A stretch of 64,000 bases of DNA. Origin: Auanema rhodensis (taxonomy: Eukaryota; Nematoda; Chromadorea; Rhabditida; Rhabditidae). The DNA is taken from positions 7,636,501-7,700,500 of the forward strand of contig OZ059900.1 of assembly GCA_964057225.1 (NCBI GenBank), read 5' to 3'. Below the pieces are notes generated by a model, which was not told the DNA's origin, did not search any database, and saw only the letters and a program-made list of their open reading frames with translations. The translations under genes and the position numbers were made by a program. Position 1 is the first letter of the stretch, and each line of letters starts with the position of its first letter. Positions 52,894-64,000 of this stretch are shown piece by piece.

Positions 52894-55677
52894 ATGTTCA
52901 TATAGGTGTATTTTGCACGAATATCAAAACTGATTGAAATATGGGCCTTTTTATGTTCAAAACGCCATATATTCAACGATTTTGGGTACAAAACATGTGA
53001 AAACTGTATGTTTTGATCAGACCCTTTGAGATATGGATTTGAAATTCAGGATTCATAAACTTTGACTATTTTTACATATATATGTCCAATTTTAACCACT
53101 TTGGTCGAAAAGGACCGAAAATATCAAGAATTATTGGTTTTTTGGGGTTTGAAGGGCATTTTGGCAAAATCAGTCAAACTTTTGATCTTAAGCATATTTT
53201 TTTCTTCTAAAACGACTAAATGTATGAAATACTGTCAAAGAATGTTCATATAGGTGTATTTTGCACGAATATCAAAACTGATTGAAATATGGGCCTTTTT
53301 ATGCTCAAAACGCCATATATTCAACGATTTTGGGTACAAAACATGTGAAAACTGTATGTTTTGATCAGACCCTTTGAGATACGGATTTGAAATTCAGCAT
53401 TCATAAACTTTGACTATTTTTACATATATATGTTCAATTTTAACCACTTTGGTCAAAAAGGACCGAAAATATCAAGAATTATTGGTTTTTTGGGGTTTGA
53501 AGGGCATTTTGGCAAAATCAGTCAAACTTTTGATCTTAAGCATATTTTTTTCTTCTAAAACGACTAAATGTATGAAATACTGTCAAAGAATGTTCATATA
53601 GGTGTATTTTGCACGAATATCAAAACTGATTGAAATATGGGCCTTTTTATGCTCAAAACGCCATATATTCAACGATTTTGGGTACAAAACATGTGAAAAC
53701 TGTATGTTTTGATCAGACCCTTTGAGATATGGATTTAAAATTCAGGATTCATAAAATTCGACTATTTTTACATATATATGTCCAATTTTAACCACTTTGG
53801 TCAAAAAGGACCGAAAATATCAAGAATTATTGGTTTTTTGGGGTTTGAAGGGCATTTTGGCAAAATCAGTCAAACTTTTGATCTTAAGCATATTTTTTTC
53901 TTCTAAAACGACTAAATGTATGAAATACTGTCATAGAATGTTCATATAGGTGTATTTTGCACGAATATCAAAACTGATTGAAATATGGGCCTTTTTATGC
54001 TCAAAACGCCATATATTCAACGATTTTGGGTACAAAACATGTGAAAACTGTATGTTTTGATCAGACCCTTTGAGATATGGATTTGAAATTCAGGATTCAT
54101 AAACTTCGACTATTTCTACATATATATGTCCAATTTTAACCATTTTGGTCAAAAAGGACCGAAAATATCAAGAATTATTGGTTTTTTGGGGTTTGAAGGG
54201 CATTTTGGCAAAATCAGTCAAACTTTTGATCTTAAGCATATTTTTTTCTTCTAAAACGACTAAATGTATGAAATACTGTCAAAGAATGTTCATATAGGTG
54301 TATTTTGCACGAATATCAAAACTGATTGAAATATGGGCCTTTTTATGCTCAAAACGCCATATATTCAACGATTTTGGGTACAAAACATGTGAAAACTGTA
54401 TGTTTTGATCAGACCCTTTGAGATATGGATTTGAAATTAGGGATTCATAAACTTCGACTATTTCTACATATATATGTCCAATTTTAACCACTTTGGTCAA
54501 AAAGGACCGAAAATATCAAGAATTATTGGTTTTTTGGGGTTTGAAGGGCATTTTGGCAAAATCAGTCAAACTTTTGATCTTAAGCATATTTTTTTCTTCT
54601 AAAACGACTAAATGTATGAAATACTGTCAAAGAATGTTCATATAGGTGTATTTTGCACGAATATCAAAACTGATTGAAATATGGGCCTTTTTATGCTCAA
54701 AACGCCATATATTCAACGATTTTGGGTACAAAACATGTGAAAACTGTATGTTTTGATCAGACCCTTTGAGATATGGATTTGAAATTTAGGATTCATAAAC
54801 TTCGACTATTTCTACATATATATGTCCAATTTTAACCACTTTGGTCAAAAAGGACCGAAAATATCAAGAATTATTGGTTTTTTGGGGTTTGAAGGGCATT
54901 TTGGCAAAATCAGTCAAACTTTTGATCTTAAGCATATTTTTTTCTTCTAAAACGACTAAATGTATGAAATACTGTCAAAGAATGTTCATATAGGTGTATT
55001 TTGCACGAATATCAAAACTGATTGAAATATGGGCCTTTTTATGCTCAAAACGCCATATATTCAACGATTTTGGGTACAAAACATGTGAAAACTGTATGTT
55101 TTCATCAGACCCTTTGAGATATGGATTTAAAATTCAGGATTCATAAAATTCGACTATTTTTACATATATATGTCCAATTTTAACCACTTTGGTCAAAAAG
55201 GACCGAAAATATCAAGAATTATTGGTTTTTTGGGGTTTGAAGGGCATTTTGGCAAAATCAGTCAAACTTTTGATCTTAAGCATATTTTTTTCTTCTAAAA
55301 CGACTAAATGTATGAAATACTGTCATAGAATGTTCATATAGGTGTATTTTGCACGAATATCAAAACTGATTGAAATATGGGCCTTTTTATGCTCAAAACG
55401 CCATATATTCAACGATTTTGGGTACAAAACATGTGAAAACTGTATGTTTTGATCAGACCCTTTGAGATATGGATTTGAAATTCAGGATTCATAAACTTTG
55501 ACTATTTCTACATATATATGTCCAATTTTAACCACTTTGGTCAAAAAGGACCGAAAATATCAAGAATTATTGGTTTTTTGGGGTTTGAAGGGCATTTTGG
55601 CAAAATCAGTCAAACTTTTGATCTCAAGCATATTTTTTTCTTCTAAAACGACTAAATGTATGAAATACTGTCAAAGA
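52894..55677. repeat. M153-M160: three C units in a row and flanks
   Basis: M153 has 214G but 255T, so the E pair is split. M154 is G with private GATACGGA and CAGCATTC. M155 A. M156-M158 are three consecutive C units with 273A and 345A, each with one private change (CCATTTTGG, AATTAGGG, AATTTAGG). M159 A with TTTTCATCAG; M160 179C with ATCTCAAGC. Private changes are denser here than in most of the array. Confidence 0.78.
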
Positions 55678-56373
55678 ATGTTCATATAGGTGTATTTTGC
55701 ACGAATATCAAAACTGATTGAAATATGGGCCTTTTTATGCTCAAAACGCCATATATTCAACGATTTTGGGTACAAAACATGTGAAAACTGTATGTTTTGA
55801 TCAGACCCTTTGAGATATGGATTTGGAATTCAGGATTCATAAACTTTGACTATTTTTACATATATATGTTCAATTTTAACCACTTTGGTCAAAAAGGACC
55901 GAAAATATCAAGAATTATTGGTTTTTTGGGGTTTGAAGGGCATTTTGGCAAAATCAGTCAAACTTTTGATCTTAAGCATATTTTTTTCTTCTAAAACGAC
56001 TAAATGTATGAAATACTGTCATAGATTGTTCATATAGGTGTATTTTGCACGAATATCAAAACTGATTGAAATATGGGCCTTTTTATGCTCCAAACGCCAT
56101 ATATTCAACGATTTTGGGTACAAAACATGTGAAAACTGTATGTTTTGATCAGACCCTTTGAGATATGGATTTGAAATTCAGGATTCATAAACTTTGACTA
56201 TTATTACATATATATGTCCAATTTTAACCACTTTGGTCAAAAAGGACCGAAAATATCAAGAATTATTGGTTTTTTGGGGTTTGAAGGGCATTTTGGCAAA
56301 ATCAGTCAAACTTTTGATCTTAAGCATATTTTTTTCTTCTAAAACGACTAAATGTATGAAATACTGTCAAAGA
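55678..56373. repeat. M161-M162: marked pair, third copy
   Basis: M161 class F; M162 with T at site 1, C at site 66 and A at site 178, followed by 345A. It matches M101-M102 more closely than M14-M15 and lies 20,877 bp after M101. Unlike the other two places, its flanks are C units. Confidence 0.85.
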
Positions 56374-59300
56374 ATGTTCATATAGGTGTATTTTGCACGA
56401 ATATCAAAACTGATTGAAATATGGGCCTTTTTATGCTCAAAACGCCATATATTCAACGATTTTGGGTACAAAACATGTGAAAACTGTATGTTTTGATCAG
56501 ACCCTTTGAGATATGGATTTGAAATTCAGGATTCATAAACTTCGACTATTTCTACATATATATGTCCAATTTTAACCACTTTGGTCAAAAAGGACCGAAA
56601 ATATCAAGAATTATTGGTTTTTTGGGGTTTGAAGGGCATTTTGGCAAAATCAGTCAAACTTTTGATCTTAAGCATATTTTTTTCTTCTAAAACGACTAAA
56701 TGTATGAAATACTGTCATAGAATGTTCATATAGGTGTATTTTGCACGAATATCAAAACTGATTGAAATATGGGCCTTTTTATGCTCAAAACGCCATATAT
56801 TCAACGATTTTGGGTACAAAACATGTGAAAACTGTATGTTTTGATCAGACCCTTTGAGATATGGATTTAAAATTCAGGATTCATAAAATTTGACTATTTT
56901 TACATATATATGTCCAATTTTAACCACTTTGGTCAAAAAGGACCGAAAATATCAAGAATTATTGGTTTTTTGGGGATTGAAGGGCATTTTGGCAAAATCA
57001 GTCAAACTTTTGATCTTAAGCATATTTTTTTCTTCTAAAACGACTAAATGTATGAAATACTGTCATAGAATGTTCATATAGGTGTATTTTGCACGAATAT
57101 CAAAACTGATTGAAATATGGGCCTTTTTATGCTCAAAACGCCATATATTCAACGATTTTGGGTACAAAACATGTGAAAACTGTATGTTTTGATCAGACCC
57201 TTTGAGATATGGATTTGAAATTCAGGATTCATAAACTTTGACTATTTTTACATATATATGTCCAATTTTAACCACTTTGGTCAAAAAGGACCGAAAATAT
57301 CAAGAATTATTGGTTTTTTGGGGTTTGAAGGGCATTTTGGCTAAATCAGTCAAACTTTTGATCTTAAGCATATTTTTTTCTTCTAAAACGACTAAATGTA
57401 TGAAATACTGTCAAAGAATGTTCATATAGGTGTATTTTGCACGAATATCAAAACTGATTGAAATATGGGCCTTTTTATGCTCAAAACGCCATATATTCAA
57501 CGATTTTGGGTACAAAACATGTGAAAACTGTATGTTTTGATCAGACCCTTTGAGATATGGATTTAAAATTCAGGATTCATAAAATTCGACTATTTTTACA
57601 TATATATGTCCAATTTTAACCACTTTGGTCAAAAAGGACCGAAAATATCAAGAATTATTGGTTTTTTGGGGTTTGAAGGGCATTTTGGCAAAATCAGTCA
57701 AACTTTTGATCTTAAGCATATTTTTTTCTTCTAAAACGACTAAATGTATGAAATACTGTCATAGAATGTTCATATAGGTGTATTTTGCACGAATATCAAA
57801 ACTGATTGAAATATGGGCCTTTTTATGTTCAAAACGCCATATATTCAACGATTTTGGGTACAAAACATGTGAAAACTGTATGTTTTGATCAGACCCTTTG
57901 AGATATGGATTTGAAATTCAGGATTCATAAACTTTGACTATTTTTACATATATATGTCCAATTTTAACCACTTTGGTCGAAAAGGACCGAAAATATCAAG
58001 AATTATTGGTTTTTTGGGGATTGAAGGGCATTTTGGCAAAATCAGTCAAACTTTTGATCTTAAGCATATTTTTTTCTTCTAAAACGACTAAATGTATGAA
58101 ATACTGTCATAGAATGTTAATATAGGTGTATTTTGCACGAATATCAAAACTGATTGAAATATGGGCCTTTTTATGTTCAAAACGCCATATATTCAACGAT
58201 TTTGGGTACAAAACATGTGAAAACTGTATGTTTTGATCAGACCCTTTGAGATATGGATTTGAAATTCAGGATTCATAAACTTTGACTATTTTTACATATA
58301 TATGTCCAATTTTAACCACTTTGGTCAAAAAGGACCGAAAATATCAAGAATTATTGGTTTTTTGGGGATTGAAGGGCATTTTGGCAAAATCAGTCAAACT
58401 TTTGATCTTAAGCATATTTTTTTCTTCTAAAACGACTAAATGTATGAAATACTGTCATAGAATGTTCATATAGGTGTATTTTGCACGAATATCAAAACTG
58501 ATTGAAATATGGGCCTTTTTATGCTCAAAACGCCATATATTCAACGATTTTGGGTACAAAACATGTGAAAACTGTATGTTTTGATCAGACCCTTTGAGAT
58601 ATGGATTTGAAATTCAGGATTCATAAACTTTGACTATTTTTACATATATATGTCCAATTTTAACCACTTTGGTCAAAAAGGACCGAAAATAGCAAGAATT
58701 ATTGGTTTTTTGGGGTTTGAAGGGCATTTTGGCTAAATCAGTCAAACTTTTGATCTTAAGCATATTTTTTTCTTCTAAAACGACTAAATGTATGAAATAC
58801 TGTCAAAGAATGTTCATATAGGTGTATTTTGCACGAATATCAAAACTGATTGAAATATGGGCCTTTTTATGCTCAAAACGCCATATATTCAACGATTTTG
58901 GGTACAAAACATGTGAAAACTGTATGTTTTGATCAGACCCTTTGAGATATGGATTTAAAATTCAGGATTCATAAAATTCGACTATTTTTACATATATATG
59001 TCCAATTTTAACCACTTTGGTCAAAAAGGACCGAAAATATCAAGAATTATTGGTTTTTTGGGGTTTGAAGGGCATTTTGGCAAAATCAGTCAAACTTTTG
59101 ATCTTAAGCATATTTTTTTCTTCTAAAACGACTAAATGTATGAAATACTGTCAAAGAATGTTCATATAGGTGTATTTTGCACGAATATCAAAACTGATTG
59201 AAATATGGGCCTTTTTATGCTCAAAACGCCATATATTCAACGATTTTGGGTACAAAACATGTGAAAACTGTATGTTTTGATCAGACCCTTTGAGATATGG

Positions 59301-60896
59301 ATTTAAAATTCAGGATTCATAAAATTCGACTATTTTTACATATATATGTCCAATTTTAACCACTTTGGTCAAAAAGGACCGAAAATATCAAGAATTATTG
59401 GTTTTTTGGGGTTTGAAGGGCATTTTGGCAAAATCAGTCAAACTTTTGATCTTAAGCATATTTTTTTCTTCTAAAACGACTAAATGTATGAAATACTGTC
59501 ATAGAATGTTCATATAGGTGTATTTTGCACGAATATCAAAACTGATTGAAATATGGGCCTTTTTATGTTCAAAACGCCATATATTCAACGATTTTGGGTA
59601 CAAAACATGTGAAAACTGTATGTTTTGATCAGACCCTTTGAGATATGGATTTGAAATTCAGGATTCATAAACTTTGACTATTTTTACATATATATGTCCA
59701 ATTTCAACCACTTTGGTCGAAAAGGACCGAAAATATCAAGAATTATTGGTTTTTTGGGGATTGAAGGGCATTTTGGCAAAATCAGTCAAACTTTTGATCT
59801 TAAGCATATTTTTTTCTTCTAAAACGACTAAATGTATGAAATACTGTCATAGAATGTTCATATAGGTGTATTTTGCACGAATATCAAAACTGATTGAAAT
59901 ATGGGCCTTTTTATGTTCAAAACGCCATATATTCAACGATTTTGGGTACAAAACATGTGAAAACTGTATGTTTTGATCAGACCCTTTGAGATATGGATTT
60001 GGAATTCAGGATTTATAAACTTTGACTATTTTTACATATATATGTTCATTTTAATCACTTTGGTCAAAAAGGACCGAAAATATCAAGAATTATTGGTTTT
60101 TTGGGGTTTGAAGGGCATTTTGGCTAAATCAGTCAAACTTTTGATCTTAAGCATATTTTTTTCTTCTAAAACGACTAAATGTATGAAATACTGTCAAAGA
60201 ATGTTCATATAGGTGTATTTTGCACGAATATCAAAACTGATTGAAATATGGGCCTTTTTATGCTCAAAACGCCATATATTCAACGATTTTGGGTACAAAA
60301 CATGTGAAAACTGTATGTTTTGATCAGACCCTTTGAGATATGGATTTAAAATTCAGGATTCATAAAATTCGACTATTTTTACATATATATGTCCAATTTT
60401 AACCACTTTGGTCAAAAAGGACCGAAAATATCAAGAATTATTGGTTTTTTGGGGTTTGAAGGGCATTTTGGCAAAATCAGTCAAACTTTTGATCTTAAGC
60501 ATATTTTTTTCTTCTAAAACGACTAAATGTATGAAATACTGTCATAGAATGTTCATATAGGTGTATTTTGCACGAATATCAAAACTGATTGAAATATGGG
60601 CCTTTTTATGTTCAAAACGCCATATATTCAACGATTTTGGGTACAAAACATGTGAAAACTGTATGTTTTGATCAGACCCTTTGAGATATGGATTTAAAAT
60701 TCAGGATTCATAAAATTCGACTATTTTTACATATATATGTCCAATTTTAACCACTTTGGTCAAAAAGGACCGAAAATATCAAGAATTATTGGTTTTTTGG
60801 GGTTTGAAGGGCATTTTGGCAAAATCAGTCAAACTTTTGATCTTAAGCATATTTTTTTCTTCTAAAACGACTAAATGTATGAAATACTGTCAAAGA
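56374..60896. repeat. M163-M175: mixed A, B, E and F units
   Basis: Order: C; Attt with 255A; B; A; E; 255A with TTAATATAGG at its start; B with AATAGCAAG; A; A; E with TTTCAACC; F with one A missing near 60048 and GATTTATAAAC (M173, 347 bp); A; A with 63T and 345A. M164-M167 follow the class order of the first 5-monomer type (Attt, B, A, E), so this is a diverged fourth-slot relative of M113-M116. Confidence 0.75.
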
Positions 60897-63680
60897 ATGT
60901 TCATATAGGTGTATTTTGCACGAATATCAAAACTGATTGAAATATGGGCCTTTTTATGTTCAAAACGCCATATATTCAACGATTTTGGGTACAAAACATG
61001 TGAAAACTGTATGTTTTGATCAGACCCTTTGAGATATGGATTTGAAATTCAGGATTCATAAACTTCGACTATTTTTACATATATATGTCCAATTTTAACC
61101 ACTTTGGTCGAAAAGGACCGAAAATATCAAGAATTATTGGTTTTTTGGGGATTGAAGGGCATTTTGGCAAAATCAGTCAAACTTTTGATCTTAAGCATAT
61201 TTTTTTCTTCTAAAACGACTAAATGTATGAAATACTGTCATAGAATGTTCATATAGGTGTATTTTGCACGAATATCAAAACTGATTGAAATATGGGCCTT
61301 TTTATGTTCAAAACGCCATATATTCAACGATTTTGGGTACAAAACATGTGAAAACTGTATGTTTTGATCAGACCCTTTGAGATATGGATTTGGAATTCAG
61401 GATTCATAAACTTTGACTATTTTTACATATATATGTTCAATTTTAACCACTTTGGTCAAAAAGGACCGAAAATATCAAGAATTATTGGTTTTTTGGGGTT
61501 TGAAGGGCATTTTGGCTAAATCAGTTAAACTTTTGATCTTAAGCATATTTTTTTCTTCTAAAACGACTAAATGTATGAAATACTGTCATAGAATGTTCAT
61601 ATAGGTGTATTTTGCACGAATATCAAAACTGATTGAAATATGGGCCTTTTTATGTTCAAAACGCCATATATTCAACGATTTTGGGTACAAAACATGTGAA
61701 AACTGTATGTTTTGATCAGACCCTTTGAGATATGGATTTGAAATTCAGGATTCATAAACTTTGACTATTTTTACATATATATGTCCAATTTTAACCACTT
61801 TGGTCAAAAAGGACCGAAAATATCAAGAATTATTGGTTTTTTGGGGATTGAAGGGCATTTTGGCAAAATCAGTCAAACTTTTGATCTTAAGCATATTTTT
61901 TTCTTCTAAAACGACTAAATGTATGAAATACTGTCATAGAATGTTCATATAGGTGTATTTTGCACAAATATCAAAACTGATTGAAATATGGGCCTTTTTA
62001 TGCTCAAAACGCCATATATTCAACGATTTTGGGTACAAAACATGTGAAAACGGTATGTTTTGATCAGACCCTTTGAGATATGGATTTGAAATTCAGGATT
62101 CATAAACTTCGACTATTTCTACATATATATGTCCAATTTTAACCACTTTGGTCAAAAAGGACCGAAAATATCAAGAATTATTGGTTTTTTGGGGTTTGAA
62201 GGGCATTTTGGCAAAATCAGTCAAACTTTTGATCTTAAGCATATTTTTTTCTTCTAAAACGACTAAATGTATGAAATACTGTCAAAGAATGTTCATATAG
62301 GTGTATTTTGCACGAATATCAAAACTGATTGAAATATGGGCCTTTTTATGCTCAAAACGCCATATATTCAACGATTTTGGGTACAAAACATGTGAAAACT
62401 GTATGTTTTGATCAGACCCTTTGAGATATGGATTTAAAATTCAGGATTCATAAAATTCGACTATTTTTACATATATATGTCCAATTTTAACCACTTTGGT
62501 CAAAAAGGACCGAAAATATCAAGAATTATTGGTTTTTTGGGGTTTGAAGGGCATTTTGGCAAAATCAGTCAAACTTTTGATCTTAAGCATATTTTTTTCT
62601 TCTAAAACGACTAAATGTATGAAATACTGTCATAGAATGTTCATATAGGTGTATTTTGCACGAATATCAAAACTGATTGAAATATGGGCCTTTTTATGCT
62701 CAAAACGCCATATATTCAACGATTTTGGGTACAAAACATGTGAAAACTGTATGTTTTGATCAGACCCTTTGAGATATGGATTTGAAATTCAGGATTCATA
62801 AACTTCGACTATTTCTACATATATATGTCCAATTTTAACCACTTTGGTCAAAAAGGACCGAAAATATCAAGAATTATTGGTTTTTTGGGGTTTGAAGGGC
62901 ATTTTGGCAAAATCAGTCAAACTTTTGATCTTAAGCATATTTTTTTCTTCTAAAACGACTAAATGTATGAAATACTGTCATAGAATGTTCATATAGGTGT
63001 ATTTTGCACGAATATCAAAACTGATTGAAATATGGGCCTTTTTATGTTCAAAACGCCATATATTCAACGATTTTGGGTACAAAACATGTGAAAACTGTAT
63101 GTTTTGATCAGACCCTTTGAGATATGGATTTGAAATTCAGGATTCATAAACTTTGACTATTTTTACATATATATGTCCAATTTTAACCACTTTGGTCAAA
63201 AAGGACCGAAAATATCAAGAATTATTGGTTTTTTGGGGATTGAAGGGCATTTTGGCAAAATCAGTCAAACTTTTGATCTTAAGCATATTTTTTTCTTCTA
63301 AAACGACTAAATGTATGAAATACTGTCATAGAATGTTCATATAGGTGTATTTTGCACAAATATCAAAACTGATTGAAATATGGGCCTTTTTATGCTCAAA
63401 ACGCCATATATTCAACGATTTTGGGTACAAAACATGTGAAAACGGTATGTTTTGATCAGACCCTTTGAGATATGGATTTGAAATTCAGGATTCATAAACT
63501 TCGACTATTTCTACATATATATGTCCAATTTTAACCACTTTGGTCAAAAAGGACCGAAAATATCAAGAATTATTGGTTTTTTGGGGTTTGAAGGGCATTT
63601 TGGCAAAATCAGTCAAACTTTTGATCTTAAGCATATTTTTTTCTTCTAAAACGACTAAATGTATGAAATACTGTCAAAGA
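60897..63680. repeat. M176-M183: 4-monomer repeat at the right end
   Basis: M176 C with 214G and 255A; M177 F with private CAGTTAAAC; M178 255A; M179 C with GCACAAATA and AACGGTATG; M180 A; M181 C; M182 255A; M183 like M179. M178-M180 and M182-M184 match at a spacing of 1,392 bp. M175-M177 is the last A-C-F trimer. Confidence 0.82.
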
Positions 63681-64000
63681 ATGTTCATATAGGTGTATTT
63701 TGCACGAATATCAAAACTGATTGAAATATGGGCCTTTTTATGCTCAAAACGCCATATATTCAACGATTTTGGGTACAAAACATGTGAAAACTGTATGTTT
63801 TGATCAGACCCTTTGAGATATGGATTTAAAATTCAGGATTCATAAAATTCGACTATTTTTACATATATATGTCCAATTTTAACCACTTTGGTCAAAAAGG
63901 ACCGAAAATATCAAGAATTATTGGTTTTTTGGGGTTTGAAGGGCATTTTGGCAAAATCAGTCAAACTTTTGATCTTAAGCATATTTTTTTCTTCTAAAAC
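63681..64000. repeat. M184: partial class A monomer at the window edge
   Basis: The first 320 bases of a class A unit; it ends at the TTCTAAAAC stretch (site 320). The array continues beyond the window. It fills the slot after a GCACAAATA unit, as M180 does after M179. Confidence 0.9.

Larger units (their letters stand above)
1..64000. repeat. 348-bp satellite DNA array, whole window
   Basis: The same 348-bp unit repeats head to tail from the first to the last base, giving 183 full copies and one 320-bp partial copy. Counting the register gives 173 units of 348 bp, three of 349 bp and seven of 347 bp, which sums to 63,680 and leaves 320 bases. Copies differ at only a few sites each. No transposon, gene, inversion or unrelated spacer interrupts them, and both edges lie inside the array, so its true length is greater than the window. 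Satellite arrays of this size and homogeneity are known from centromeric and other heterochromatic regions of eukaryotes; which of these applies cannot be read from the sequence. I do not recognise the family by name. Confidence 0.98.

Noticed and set aside
1-64000. CRISPR-like regular repetition.
   Set aside because: The repeat fills the whole 348-bp period with no unique spacers, and the unit is far longer than a CRISPR repeat. No cas genes are present.

Overview
The whole window is one uninterrupted head-to-tail tandem satellite array. The monomer is 348 bp and about 30% GC (106 of 348 bases in the first monomer). There are 183 complete monomers and a 320-bp partial one at the right edge; 173 are exactly 348 bp, three are 349 bp and seven are 347 bp, which accounts for every base. 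All monomers lie in the same orientation. I see no gene, RNA gene, transposable element, CRISPR array, inversion or non-satellite spacer. This is a eukaryotic heterochromatic array of the kind found at centromeres, pericentromeres, subtelomeres or knobs. I do not recognise the monomer family and cannot name the species; a plant or an invertebrate seems plausible, but that is a guess from style (long AT-rich monomer of about two nucleosome lengths), not a match.

Monomers are numbered M1 (1-348) to M184 (63681-64000), cut so that the site number within M1 equals the window coordinate. They are very similar, and most recurrent differences fall at a small set of diagnostic sites, mainly 148-275. 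These define classes: A = 148A with 167A/170C (the A' form keeps 148G); Attt = 148A with 167A and 170T; B = 167C/170T, 193C, 273T, 345A; C = 170C, usually with 179C; D = 180C; E = 214G with 255A; F = 149G, creating an EcoRI site; G = 167C/170T with 193T; H = 179C with 221C; tail-TG = 258A with 273T/274G.

Layout by class: 1-3828 is rich in 63T, E and H, including a 3-monomer higher-order repeat. 3829-36539 has no 63T or E that I could see; it carries all D monomers, a 7-monomer higher-order repeat (three copies), a dimeric A/tail-TG stretch (two copies), a 10-monomer block duplicated 6,960 bp apart and a 5-monomer unit with G-run deletions. 36540-64000 regains 63T and E and holds two different 5-monomer tandem repeats, recurring A-C-F trimers and an F/255A alternation. 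The array is therefore a mosaic of local duplications of different sizes, as expected from repeated unequal exchange and conversion, rather than one fixed higher-order repeat. No genes work together here; any function would be structural (chromatin, kinetochore) or through non-coding transcripts, and the sequence alone does not show it.
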